A program made the position numbers and the translations under genes. Shown piece by piece: positions 35,885-45,146 of a stretch of 64,000 nucleotides of DNA (position 1 is its first letter; every line of letters begins with the position of its first letter). The notes below the pieces were generated by a model, which had not been told where the DNA came from, ran no database searches, and worked only from the letters and a program-made list of their open reading frames with translations. Origin of the DNA: an uncultured Gammaproteobacteria bacterium (lineage in GTDB: Bacteria > Pseudomonadota > Gammaproteobacteria > Nitrosococcales > Methylophagaceae); NCBI GenBank assembly GCA_905181885.1, contig CAJIZI010000003.1, positions 372,001-436,000 on the forward strand, in the 5' to 3' direction.

Positions 35885-36910
35885 ATGTTTAGTTTCCTAA
35901 GAAAAAAAGACCATGCTACTGATAGTGCTTCAGAAGTAGACCCACTAAATATTTCCCCTACCATCGATATGGCACCAAGTGAGGAAAGTAATCTTTTTGA
36001 CAGATTAAAGCAACGATTAAGCCGCAGTAGTTCAAAATTAACCGATGGCTTCGCTTCTCTTATTTTGGGCAAGAAAATTATTGACGACAATTTATTGGAA
36101 GAACTAGAAAACCAGCTACTTAGTGCTGATATTGGGATTGATGCAACACAGAGTATTATTGTGAATCTAACGCAACGTATGCGGCGAAATCAGCTCGGTA
36201 ATAGTGATATGTTATTCAATGCTCTGCGTGATGATATGATTGATATTTTAAGACCCTCTGAAAAAGCCTTACTCATCCCTGAACAAACTCAACCCTATGT
36301 TATTTTAATGGTGGGAATTAATGGTGTCGGTAAAACCACCACTATTGGTAAACTTGCTAAGCAATTCCAAAGTGAGGGTAAAAGTGTCATGCTCGCAGCG
36401 GGGGATACGTTTCGTGCTGCAGCAATCGAACAGCTACAAGTTTGGGGGGAACGTAACAATATACCAGTGATTGCCCAGCAACCCGGTGCTGATTCAGCTT
36501 CGGTCATATTTGACGGCTTACAGGCTGCAAAGGCTCGTAATATTGATGTCCTAATTGCAGATACTGCTGGTCGCTTACATACCCAAGAAAATTTGATGGA
36601 AGAGTTAAAAAAAGTGAAACGTGTCATGGGTAAACTTGATGCTCATGCTCCACAGGAAGTAATGTTAGTGCTGGATGCAGGTACAGGACAAAATGCCCTT
36701 AATCAGGCAACACAATTTCAAGAGGTTGTTGACGTTACGGGTATTACTATAACTAAACTCGATGGTACGGCCAAAGGCGGAATTATTTTTGCTATAGCTA
36801 AAAAGCTCGAACTACCCATCCGTTATATTGGTGTTGGTGAGGCTATTGATGATTTACGACCTTTTAAAGCCACTGAGTTTGTCGATGCACTACTGGGCCG
36901 TGAAGATTAA
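35885..36910 (+). CDS. ftsY: Signal recognition particle receptor FtsY
   Basis: Membrane-associated SRP receptor GTPase for co-translational insertion. 341 aa. Shorter acidic A domain (about 40 residues: DSASEVDPLNISPT) than in E. coli, then the NG domains: GINGVGKTTTIGKLAKQF (G1), AAGDTFRAAAIEQL, DTAGRLHTQENL, TKLDGTAKGG and the C-terminal RYIGVGEAIDDLRPF. First gene of ftsY-ftsE-ftsX-rpoH. Its RNA partner, the 4.5S RNA, lies at 45147-45262. Confidence 0.97.
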   Translation: MFSFLRKKDHATDSASEVDPLNISPTIDMAPSEESNLFDRLKQRLSRSSSKLTDGFASLILGKKIIDDNLLEELENQLLSADIGIDATQSIIVNLTQRMRRNQLGNSDMLFNALRDDMIDILRPSEKALLIPEQTQPYVILMVGINGVGKTTTIGKLAKQFQSEGKSVMLAAGDTFRAAAIEQLQVWGERNNIPVIAQQPGADSASVIFDGLQAAKARNIDVLIADTAGRLHTQENLMEELKKVKRVMGKLDAHAPQEVMLVLDAGTGQNALNQATQFQEVVDVTGITITKLDGTAKGGIIFAIAKKLELPIRYIGVGEAIDDLRPFKATEFVDALLGRED

Positions 36911-36913
36911 TCC

Positions 36914-37579
36914 ATGATTCAGTTCACCGATGTCTATAAACGCTATCCTAGCCGGTACGAAGCCTTATCTGGCCTAAGCTTTCACCTTAAAGAAGCTGAA
37001 ATGGCTTTCCTAACTGGCCATTCAGGTGCGGGAAAAAGTACGCTACTAAAACTTATTGCCCTGATCGAACGTAGTACGCATGGGCAAGTATTGGTTAATG
37101 GCCAAAACTTAAGCCGTTTAAGTAAAGGTAAAGTACCTTACTACCGCCGACAAATTGGCTTAGTATTTCAAGACCACAACCTTCTCCATGACCGAACTGT
37201 TTTTGATAACGTTGCTCTGCCATTAGTTATAGAAGGTGAAGAGCATCGCGAGATTGGCCGCCGCGTCCGTGCTTCACTTGATAAAGTTGGCTTGCTTAGT
37301 AAAGAGCGGAGTTTACCAATAGCGCTATCTGGTGGTGAACAACAGCGCGTTGGTATTGCTAGAGCAGTAGTCAACCGTCCTCCAATTCTTCTTGCTGATG
37401 AGCCTACCGGAAATCTAGATCCCGATTTGTCCCGAGATATTATGCAGTTGTTTGAACAATTTAATCAGGTTGGTGTGACCGTGTTTATAGCAACTCATGA
37501 TTTAGATCTCGTTCAATCTATGCCACACCGCCAAATAGCCATACAGAATGGTCGGATAGATTCAAGGATGAGCTTATGA
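36914..37579 (+). CDS. ftsE: Cell-division ABC ATPase FtsE
   Basis: ATPase of the FtsEX complex, which couples the divisome to septal peptidoglycan hydrolases via EnvC. 221 aa. Walker [17 protein letters not shown] signature [16 protein letters not shown], Walker [14 protein letters not shown] and the switch His in FIATHDLDL. It begins [18 protein letters not shown], 3 bp after ftsY, and overlaps ftsX by 4 bp (ATGA). Confidence 0.97.
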   Translation: MIQFTDVYKRYPSRYEALSGLSFHLKEAEMAFLTGHSGAGKSTLLKLIALIERSTHGQVLVNGQNLSRLSKGKVPYYRRQIGLVFQDHNLLHDRTVFDNVALPLVIEGEEHREIGRRVRASLDKVGLLSKERSLPIALSGGEQQRVGIARAVVNRPPILLADEPTGNLDPDLSRDIMQLFEQFNQVGVTVFIATHDLDLVQSMPHRQIAIQNGRIDSRMSL

Positions 37580-38514
37580 AAAAACGCTTTTCCTTTTATA
37601 TCGGAAGTTATTTGCTACGCCACTTACAGTCGATGCTTTTTAGCCTCGGTCGATTGTGGCGACAACCTTTTTCTACCTTCTTGACAATTGGTGTTATTGG
37701 TATCGCTCTAGCCCTGCCTGCAGGTTTATTTGTTTTATTGCAAAATATCAATAATTTAAGCAACCAGTGGGATGATGCTAGCCAAATCAGTTTGTTTTTA
37801 AAGCAAGACTTACATGAAAACCAAATAAAACAGCTCAACATCTACATTAGTTCATGGCCACAGGTTACTGAAACAAACTACCAGACTGCAGAGCAATCAC
37901 TGGATGAATTCCGTGAACTTTCGGGTTTAGGTCATTTGTTAGATACACTGCCTGATAATCCCCTACCTCCGGTTATAACCTTATATCCCCAGAATGAAAA
38001 CCTGTCTGCTGATGATATTAGAGCTCTACTTGAAAAACTAGCAGCTCTGCCTGAGGTGGTCCAAGCTCAGCTAGATATGGAATGGCTTCAACGTCTACGC
38101 AGCATTAATAAGGTACTAGCACGAGGAGTTAGTTTACTCGCTCTATTATTATCTCTAAGCGTAGTATTAGTCATTGGTAATACCATTCGCCTTGCTATTC
38201 TTAATTGCCAGTCTGAGATTAAAATCATGAAGTTGGTTGGTGCCACCAACCGATTTATTCGCCGACCTTTTCTCTACACCGGCTTTTGGTATGGACTCCT
38301 TGGTGGATTCTTTGCTTGGTGTACATTATTATTTGCGATGAGTATGTTAGCTTCACCCATTAATGCACTCACAATTCAATATGCCAGTGATTATCAATTA
38401 CGGTGGTTTGCAGGGGCCTTGTTGTTATACTTACCCTTAACCGGTTTATTTATAGGTGTATTGGGTGCATGGATTGCTGTAGGCCGCCACCTCAACTCTA
38501 TTGAGCCTAACTAG
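37576..38514 (+). CDS. ftsX: Cell-division transmembrane protein FtsX
   Basis: Membrane half of FtsEX. 312 aa. Cytoplasmic N-terminal segment, first TM (PFSTFLTIGVIGIALALPAG), a periplasmic domain of about 120 residues carrying the conserved SxFLKxD-type region (ISLFLKQDLHENQIKQL), then three further hydrophobic segments (LLALLLSLSVVLVIGNTI; YGLLGGFFAWCTLLFAMSML; LLLYLPLTGLFIGVLGAWIA). Loop KIMKLVGATNRFIRRPFLY is the cytoplasmic ATPase-contact region. Overlaps ftsE. Confidence 0.96.
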   Translation: MKKRFSFYIGSYLLRHLQSMLFSLGRLWRQPFSTFLTIGVIGIALALPAGLFVLLQNINNLSNQWDDASQISLFLKQDLHENQIKQLNIYISSWPQVTETNYQTAEQSLDEFRELSGLGHLLDTLPDNPLPPVITLYPQNENLSADDIRALLEKLAALPEVVQAQLDMEWLQRLRSINKVLARGVSLLALLLSLSVVLVIGNTIRLAILNCQSEIKIMKLVGATNRFIRRPFLYTGFWYGLLGGFFAWCTLLFAMSMLASPINALTIQYASDYQLRWFAGALLLYLPLTGLFIGVLGAWIAVGRHLNSIEPN

Positions 38515-38609
38515 TAATTCATAATCACCCAGCCCCCTAATTATTTTAGTAACACTTTTTAACACTTTAATGTTATTATTATAGTAATAAATTTTAAGGA
38601 AGGTCAGAA

Positions 38610-39469
38610 ATGACAGTGCTACAACACCATACCAACTTGCATTGGCACCTCTAGGTAGCATCGACTCCTATACCAATATTGCACACAATATTCCTGTCTT
38701 AACAGCTGAAGAAGAATATGATCTAGCCACTAGGCTGCAACGAGATGGTGACCGTGATGCTGCACAACGACTGGTTCTCTCACATTTACGTTTTGTTTCT
38801 CGTATTGCTAAAGGGTATAGCGGTTATGGTTTACCTGTTGCAGACCTTGTACAAGAAGGCAATATAGGGCTGATGAAAGCCGTTAAACGTTTCGACCCTG
38901 AAAAAGGAGTACGCTTAGTCTCTTTTGCTGTCCACTGGATCCGAGCCGAGATTCACGAATATGTTATTAAAAATTGGCGAATTGTTAAAATTGCCACTAC
39001 TAAAGCACAACGTAAATTATTTTTTAACTTGCGCAGTGCTAAAAAACGTTTAGGTTGGTTAAACCAAGCTGAAGTTGAAGCTGTAGCATCAGACTTGGGA
39101 GTTACAGCCGCTAACGTGATGGATATGGAACGTCGCCTGGCACAACCTGACACCTCATTTGATTTACCTGTAGATACAGATGACGACGATAATCACTTCT
39201 CTCCTGCAGCATATGTAGCAGGGCCAGAAAATTCTGACCCTTCACAACGTATAGAACAGGCTGACTTTTCTGATTATCAAGAACAAAAATTAAGTAATGC
39301 CCTAGCAACATTGGATGAACGTAGCCAGGATATTTTACGTCAACGTTGGTTAAATGATGAAGGCAAAGTTACCCTGCATACTCTAGCAGACCATTATCAA
39401 GTATCTGCAGAACGTATTCGCCAAATCGAAAATAATGCACTCAAAAAATTAAAAGACTTAATGCTTTAA
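38610..39469 (+). CDS. rpoH: Heat-shock sigma factor RpoH (frame broken within first codons, about 38612-38620)
   Basis: Sigma-32, directs RNA polymerase to heat-shock promoters. The body reads from 38642 onward: APLGSIDSYTNIAHNIPVLT (region 1), SHLRFVSRIAKGYSGYGLP (region 2.1), RLVSFAVHWIRAEIHEYVI (2.4), the RpoH box KATTKAQRKLFFNLR-like stretch IATTKAQRKLFFNLRSAKKR, and the region 4.2 helix-turn-helix ALADHYQVSAERIRQIENNA. The same frame is open upstream (SATTPYQLAL) but lacks a start. A good ATG at 38610 with AAGGAAGG before it is one base out of frame, so a missing base near the start is likely. The TTG at 38642 has no ribosome-binding site. Confidence 0.95.
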
Positions 39470-39486
39470 ATATTTTTAAATATAAC

Positions 39487-39510
39487 CTCCGCTTCTATCG
39501 CGGAGTTTTA
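39487..39510 (+). terminator. Intrinsic terminator after rpoH
   Basis: Stem CTCCGC/GCGGAG with a 7-nt loop (TTCTATC), followed by TTTTAT, 18 bp after the rpoH stop. The convergent fdxA ends 20 bp further on and may share it. Confidence 0.75.
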
Positions 39511-39529
39511 TCTATTATTATTTAAATTC

Positions 39530-39853
39530 TCATCGTTCTAGTAGTTCAAATTTATTAGGCTTGCCATCCCAATCTGCACCATCAGCAGGCCCCTCTTTTT
39601 TCTCAGCTAAAACTGGCCAAATTTTAGAAAGTTCTTCATTGAGTTCCGTGAAGTACACTTGATTCTCTGGTAAATCATCTTCAGAATAAATGGCTTCTGC
39701 CGGACACTCAGGCTCACACAGCGTGCAATCAATACATTCTTCTGGATTAATCGCTAGAAAGTTAGGCCCTTCATGGAAACAATCTACAGGGCAAACGTCT
39801 ACACAGTCAGTATATTTACATTTAATGCAATTCTCGGTGACAACAAAAGTCAT
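39530..39853 (-). CDS. fdxA: [3Fe-4S][4Fe-4S] ferredoxin FdxA
   Basis: Seven-iron ferredoxin, 107 aa, the standard length. ATG 39853 ([20 protein letters not shown]), with longer in-frame codons upstream not conserved. Clusters: [18 protein letters not shown], in which the second Cys position is modified as in FdxA, and [17 protein letters not shown]-terminal extension [20 protein letters not shown] is typical. Convergent with rpoH; in Azotobacter and Pseudomonas fdxA is also near rpoS/mutS or stress genes. Confidence 0.95.
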   Translation of the reverse strand: MTFVVTENCIKCKYTDCVDVCPVDCFHEGPNFLAINPEECIDCTLCEPECPAEAIYSEDDLPENQVYFTELNEELSKIWPVLAEKKEGPADGADWDGKPNKFELLER

Positions 39854-39938
39854 TTCATTCTCCAATGGCCTATTGTGTAGCAACACACATTGTGATTTGA
39901 GCAGCAATTTTACATGATTTCAATCTAATCTGGGCAGT

Positions 39939-39953
39939 CCGTCATTTTGACGG
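39939..39953. promoter_or_regulatory. Perfect palindrome between fdxA and lapA
   Basis: CCGTCATTTTGACGG: 6-bp arms, 3-bp spacer, no T-run, in a 170-bp divergent intergenic region. The shape fits an operator for a dimeric regulator serving fdxA or lapA-lapB. No regulator identified. Confidence 0.35.
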
Positions 39954-40023
39954 TATGATTCTACTATTAGGGTAGTAACCTTAAAACTAATAATTAACAT
40001 AACTTGATTGAGATATTTTCACT

Positions 40024-40317
40024 ATGAAGCGGATTATTACTATTGCTATTTTCATCGCAGTTTTTTCTGCTGGCGCTGCTTTTTCTACCGTTAATAACAT
40101 CCCTGTAGATATTCAATATTATCTAGGGACGGTAACAATGCCGATATCATTAGTTGTTATTCTCTCCCTCGTCATCGGTATCACCTTAGGTGCGTTAGCT
40201 ATTTTTATCGGATCTTTACAATTACGTTATGAAAATAGGCGTTTACAAAATAAAATTGACCTTCGAGAACAAGAACTTGATAGTCTCCGTATCTTACCTA
40301 TAAAAGACTCCCATTAG
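40024..40317 (+). CDS. lapA: LapA (YciS, DUF1049) inner-membrane protein
   Basis: LPS assembly protein A, which forms a complex with LapB and affects LpxC turnover. 97 aa. Two hydrophobic segments (IITIAIFIAVFSAGAAF; PISLVVILSLVIGITLGALA) followed by a cytoplasmic coiled tail (RYENRRLQNKIDLREQELD). Directly upstream of lapB as in E. coli. Confidence 0.93.
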   Translation: MKRIITIAIFIAVFSAGAAFSTVNNIPVDIQYYLGTVTMPISLVVILSLVIGITLGALAIFIGSLQLRYENRRLQNKIDLREQELDSLRILPIKDSH

Positions 40318-40326
40318 TTGCCCTCT

Positions 40327-41499
40327 ATGGAATGGCTATTTCTTCTGTTACCAATTGCTGCACTGTCTGGATGGCTGTCAGCACGAAAGCATTATCAAAA
40401 AAATTATAATCCAAAGCAAAGTCCTTTTGACCCTGAGTATTTTAAAGGACTAAATTATTTACTTAATGAGCAGCCCGACAAAGCCATTGATGTTTTTATT
40501 CGACTACTTGAAGTCAATAGTGAGACAGTCGAAACACATTTAGCATTGGCTAATTTATTTAGACGGCGCGGTGAAACCGAACGTGCAATCCGCATTCATC
40601 AAAATTTAATTGCCCGTCCCACATTAACCCCATTACAGCGTGAGCAGGCACTGATAGAGTTAGGGTTGGATTACATGAGTGCAGGAGTGCTTGACAGAGC
40701 CGAACTCTTATTCCTTGAATTGCTTAATTCAGCCTCTCCACCCAGCGATGCATATGATCATTTATTAAATATTTATCAGCAAGAAAGACAATGGCAAAAA
40801 GCAATTAATATTGCAAAAAAACTGCACTCACAAGATCCACAAAAAAAGAAAGCAGAGATTGCACAGTTCTATTGTGAGTTAGCAGAAGAAGCTCCGAGTA
40901 GCATGAGTCAAGAGGCTTTAATCTTACTCAAGAAAGCCAGTCAATTCGATTCCAATTGCGTTCGAGCTGCTTTATTGAAAGCCAATTTACATATAAAAGA
41001 TGGTCACTACAAAAAGGCACTTAAATCGCTAGAGCACATTGAACAACAAGATCCACATTATATCCCAGAAGCCTTACCACTTTTAAAAACTTGTTATCAA
41101 CAACTAGAAAAACTTCCAGCATTTAACATTTGGCTAAAATCAATACTCATACGTCATCCCATTATGACTAGCGTGCACCTTATGCTCACTCAAGTGATAG
41201 AAATACAATATGGTCATAGAGAAGCTCAAAACTATCTTCAACAACAGTTAAAACATAACCCCTCTATAGAAGGCTTGGATACCCTATTATCACTAGGTGA
41301 CATTACAAGCCCTACTCTCATACCTTTAGTGCAAGATACTACTCATGACATACTCCAGAAAAAACGTAATTATCTATGCCATCAATGTGGCTTTTCCGGT
41401 AAAACGATGCATTGGCACTGCCCTAGCTGCAAGCAATGGAGTACTATTCGTCCCACTGAACTTCATTCTTCTACTCTTGAACAGATACTGGAAACTTAG
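40327..41499 (+). CDS. lapB: LapB (YciM), LPS-regulating TPR protein
   Basis: Inner-membrane adaptor that directs LpxC to FtsH and so limits LPS synthesis. 390 aa from ATG 40327 (MEWLFLLLPIAALSGWLSAR, the single TM anchor). Many TPR repeats follow (LNEQPDKAIDVFIRLLEVN; LANLFRRRGETERAIRIHQ; LLKANLHIKDGHYKKALKS). C-terminal rubredoxin-like zinc module with two CxxC pairs: YLCHQCGFSGKTMHWHCPSC. All functional parts known for E. coli LapB are present. 9 bp after the lapA stop. Confidence 0.95.
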   Translation: MEWLFLLLPIAALSGWLSARKHYQKNYNPKQSPFDPEYFKGLNYLLNEQPDKAIDVFIRLLEVNSETVETHLALANLFRRRGETERAIRIHQNLIARPTLTPLQREQALIELGLDYMSAGVLDRAELLFLELLNSASPPSDAYDHLLNIYQQERQWQKAINIAKKLHSQDPQKKKAEIAQFYCELAEEAPSSMSQEALILLKKASQFDSNCVRAALLKANLHIKDGHYKKALKSLEHIEQQDPHYIPEALPLLKTCYQQLEKLPAFNIWLKSILIRHPIMTSVHLMLTQVIEIQYGHREAQNYLQQQLKHNPSIEGLDTLLSLGDITSPTLIPLVQDTTHDILQKKRNYLCHQCGFSGKTMHWHCPSCKQWSTIRPTELHSSTLEQILET

Positions 41500-41500
41500 C

Positions 41501-42437
<937 letters not shown>

Positions 42438-42438
<1 letters not shown>

Positions 42439-42779
42439 TGGTCACCTTTTATAGAAGGTTTTCCTTGTTATGTTTTTTTGGCTTGATGTTGACATTAATC
42501 TTTTGGATAACCGTCGCTAAACACAGCAATGACTTCCCAATAGCCAGCTTGCTAGCAATAGCTTTATTGCCTTTGCTCTTTCCATTACGTGGCTTGTTGC
42601 ATGGGAAACCTTACACCCATGCTTGGAATAGCTTTCTAATGTTGTTTTATTTTTCTCATGCTGTCGCTGAACTGTACAGCACCCCCCATCATATTATTTA
42701 TCCTGCTTTATCGGTATTATTTAGTACCTTATGCTTTATTTCTTCCATTCTGTTTATTCGCTTTAATGCAAAGCTATAA
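42438..42779 (+). CDS. DUF2069 small membrane protein
   Basis: 113 aa with GTG start overlapping the wrbA stop. Four hydrophobic segments (LLCFFGLMLTLIFWITVA; ASLLAIALLPLLFPLRGLL; FLMLFYFSHAVAELY; LSVLFSTLCFISSILFIRF). The motifs LRGLLHGKPYTHAW and YFSHAVAELYS are those of DUF2069, regularly found after wrbA. Function unknown. Confidence 0.85.
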
Positions 42780-42911
42780 TTAAATACCCAGCAAGATACG
42801 TTTATTACACACCTTGAGGTAAGTTAAAAAACTGCATGACTATCTTTGTTAAAATATTTTGCCTTAGTCCTCATTTTGAGCTTAGTATCACATTTGACTG
42901 ACACTGTTGAC

Positions 42912-43706
42912 ATGCCTAACCAGCCATTATCACACTCTGCTATTAGCGGGGCTATTGAGCCTCAGTTTTATCAGCAGCTTTCTGATATTTCTATTTATAA
43001 GTCTGTTGGCTCTACCAATGATCAGCTGTGGCAACGTTTAGAGCAAGGATTAAATACGCCCGCAGTTTGTCTTAGTGAGCATCAAACGGCTGGCCGCGGT
43101 CGTCGCGGGGACTCATGGGAGTCACCATCAACAGGTAACTTATATTTATCCCTTTTTTGGCCATTTCCCGCAGATACTTTAAAAAATGGCCTGAGCATCG
43201 CTATTGGGATTGGTTTAATAAATACTCTAAAGAAGATTGGGATCAATGACTTAAAACTTAAATGGCCTAACGATATTTTATGTAAGAAACAAAAGCTTTC
43301 TGGAATTCTAGTAGAATCACGTTTCGGCAACCAACAAAATGTCGTCATTGGGATTGGCCTTAATTTTAAGCTTCCAATTGCCACTCGAAATAAAATACAA
43401 CAACCCACAACCAGCCTTCAACAGCTTTGTAAAAAAATACCCTGTAGAAACATGCTGGCAGGACACATAATTCAAAATATGATTGAAACAATTACACTTT
43501 TCCAAGCACGCGGATTACAAGATTTTTTACCACTTTGGTCGCACTATGATGCACTTCATAATGCCAAAATTAAATTGATTAGTAATGAAAAAACACTTAT
43601 TGCAAAGGCCTGTGGAATAAATGGTGAAGGACAGTTCCTTTATGAATATCAAGACCAAATCCATGCCCTGTCAAGCAGCCACATCAGTATTAGGTTTGCT
43701 TCATGA
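42912..43706 (+). CDS. birA: Biotin-protein ligase BirA, lacking the N-terminal repressor domain
   Basis: Attaches biotin to the carboxyl carrier protein of acetyl-CoA carboxylase. Catalytic domain complete: SVGSTNDQLWQR, biotinyl-AMP loop GRGRRGDSWESP, LKWPNDILCKKQKLSGILVE and VVIGIGLNFKLP, then the C-terminal SH3-like part. From ATG 42912 it has 264 aa; a TTG 22 codons upstream adds only a hydrophobic stretch. E. coli BirA is 321 aa with a winged-helix repressor domain, which I cannot find here in any frame. So this looks like a monofunctional (class I) ligase. It overlaps coaX by 4 bp; birA-coaX is a usual pair. Confidence 0.92.
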   Translation: MPNQPLSHSAISGAIEPQFYQQLSDISIYKSVGSTNDQLWQRLEQGLNTPAVCLSEHQTAGRGRRGDSWESPSTGNLYLSLFWPFPADTLKNGLSIAIGIGLINTLKKIGINDLKLKWPNDILCKKQKLSGILVESRFGNQQNVVIGIGLNFKLPIATRNKIQQPTTSLQQLCKKIPCRNMLAGHIIQNMIETITLFQARGLQDFLPLWSHYDALHNAKIKLISNEKTLIAKACGINGEGQFLYEYQDQIHALSSSHISIRFAS

Positions 43707-44635
43707 AGTTATTAATTGATATTGGCAATACCAGAGTAAAGTACTCGTTTATTGAATCAGGACGCCTTGCAGGCAGTCACTCATTTAACTCCAGTAAAAC
43801 AGGTATTAAATCTTCACTAATTACTGAATTTAAAAATATTGAGGGCGTGGACAGTATTTTCGTCTCTAATGTTGCTGGTGATGAAATTGAACAACAGTTA
43901 ACAGAGTGGGCAGAAAAAAAATGGAAAATCATCCCTACTTTTGTTCGCAGTGAAAAAAAACGATTTGGTGTTACAAATGCTTATTCTGATGTAGAGTCTT
44001 TGGGTGTTGACCGATGGTTATCACTTATTGCGGCCCGTCAACATGCTCGAATGGCTACCTGTATCCTTGATTGTGGCACGGCAATTACTGCTGACATTGT
44101 TACTAAATATGGTCTGCATCAAGGTGGTATGATTTTACCTGGTTTGAGCATGATGCGTGAGTCTCTACTTATAAACACTAATAATTTAAATGAGACTTTG
44201 GAAGAATCGGAATTCAAAACATTGGCTGTCAACACTCGAAGTGCTATCCAAGCAGGCACGTTATACACCGTGACTGCGGCTTTAGAGCGGCTTATTACAG
44301 ATTTAAAAGAGCAATTTAATCAACGTATTCGTTTTATTATTACAGGCGGTGATGCAGAAACCCTAATACCATTATTACCTTCTTCTATCGCTTATTATCC
44401 TGATATTGTTTTGAAAGGTCTTGCCTATTACGCTCGTCAAGGTGAGAAAAAAAGGCATCATGATAAGGTTGCTGAGTTAGAGTCAAATGCCGGTGATTTA
44501 TCAAATGATGGGGTCAATCGCAATATAAAAGTTGAGGCTGTTCAACCTATTGAGGCTGTTCAACCTATTGAGGCTGTTCAACCTGTTGAGGCTGTTCAAC
44601 CTGTTGAGGCTGTTCAACCTGTTAGAGGCTGTTAA
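43703..44635 (+). CDS. coaX: Type III pantothenate kinase CoaX with tandem-repeat C-terminal tail
   Basis: First step of coenzyme A synthesis. Kinase domain of about 255 residues: LLIDIGNTRVKYSF (phosphate 1), SLGVDRWLSLIAARQHA, LDCGTAITADIV and GGMILPGLSMMRESL, NTRSAIQAGTLYTVTAALE. After AYYARQGEKKRHHD comes an unusual tail: five copies of Glu-Ala-Val-Gln-Pro-(Ile/Val). As written the frame ends RGC-stop at 44635. Skipping the single A at 44624 lets the same frame continue through 24 Ala-Val-Lys units to TAA at 44847-44849. The catalytic part is complete without the tail, so the enzyme should work either way. Confidence 0.94.
   Translation: MKLLIDIGNTRVKYSFIESGRLAGSHSFNSSKTGIKSSLITEFKNIEGVDSIFVSNVAGDEIEQQLTEWAEKKWKIIPTFVRSEKKRFGVTNAYSDVESLGVDRWLSLIAARQHARMATCILDCGTAITADIVTKYGLHQGGMILPGLSMMRESLLINTNNLNETLEESEFKTLAVNTRSAIQAGTLYTVTAALERLITDLKEQFNQRIRFIITGGDAETLIPLLPSSIAYYPDIVLKGLAYYARQGEKKRHHDKVAELESNAGDLSNDGVNRNIKVEAVQPIEAVQPIEAVQPVEAVQPVEAVQPVRGC
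44534..44623 (+). repeat. Five tandem 18-bp repeats inside coaX
   Basis: Unit GAGGCTGTTCAACCTATT, last three copies ending GTT. Encodes Glu-Ala-Val-Gln-Pro-Ile/Val five times in the coaX frame. The GCTGTTCAA core differs by one base from the 9-bp unit of the array that follows, so the two arrays share an origin. Confidence 0.98.
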
Positions 44636-44843
44636 AGCTGTTAAAGCTGTTAAAGCTGTTAAAGCTGTTAAAGCTGTTAAAGCTGTTAAAGCTGTTAAAG
44701 CTGTTAAAGCTGTTAAAGCTGTTAAAGCTGTTAAAGCTGTTAAAGCTGTTAAAGCTGTTAAAGCTGTTAAAGCTGTTAAAGCTGTTAAAGCTGTTAAAGC
44801 TGTTAAAGCTGTTAAAGCTGTTAAAGCTGTTAAAGCTGTTAAA
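44628..44843 (+). repeat. 24 tandem perfect 9-bp repeats (GCTGTTAAA)
   Basis: 216 bp of uninterrupted GCTGTTAAA. In the frame that would continue coaX if one base at 44624 were removed it encodes Ala-Val-Lys 24 times, ending Lys-Pro-stop at 44849. The perfect identity implies recent expansion, so copy number is likely to vary between strains (VNTR). Its length also makes assembly here uncertain. Confidence 0.98.
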
Positions 44844-44893
44844 CCTTAAATTTATCATGCCAAGCGATGTAATATAGTCTTTCGCAAAAACAT

Positions 44894-44983
44894 GGAGAGC
44901 TGGCTGAGTGGCTTAAAGCGCACGCCTGGAAAGTGTGTATGGGTTAATACCTATCAAGGGTTCGAATCCCTTGCTCTCCTCCA
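44894..44983 (+). tRNA. tRNA-Ser (GGA anticodon)
   Basis: 90 nt with the long variable arm of class II tRNAs. Perfect 7-bp acceptor stem GGAGAGC/GCTCTCC, D-arm GCTGAGTGGCTTAAAGC, anticodon loop CTGGAAA, variable stem TATGGG...CCTAT-like, T-arm AAGGGTTCGAATCCCTT, encoded CCA. The discriminator is U73 rather than the G73 usual for tRNA-Ser. Confidence 0.96.
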
Positions 44984-45146
44984 CTTTGTCATTGTAAGTG
45001 TCTGAAACTCAGGACTTTATAAATTAAAACTCAAACCCAGGCCCCCAAACCACTATCTACTCAACCTTCATTTGCCTATCTCACTTAAACATATAGGCAA
45101 TCAGTTATAGCAAAAAGTATTAAAAACAACTAAAATTATGCTCACA

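Noticed and set aside
38515-38609. Sigma-70 promoter before rpoH
   Set aside because: Several AT-rich hexamer pairs fit equally badly (best spacing 15 bp); none stands out.
44534-44843. CRISPR array
   Set aside because: Units are 18 and 9 bp with no spacers and no cas genes.
44532-44858. Long open frames over the 9-bp array on both strands (Leu/Arg-rich plus AVK on plus, Asn-Ser-Phe repeats on minus)
   Set aside because: They exist only because a multiple-of-three repeat contains no stop. The minus-strand frame has no start context. The AVK part is considered only as a continuation of coaX.
45105-45136. Promoter for the 4.5S RNA (TTATAG...TAAAAT)
   Set aside because: Spacing of 20 bp and a weak -35 box; not supportable.
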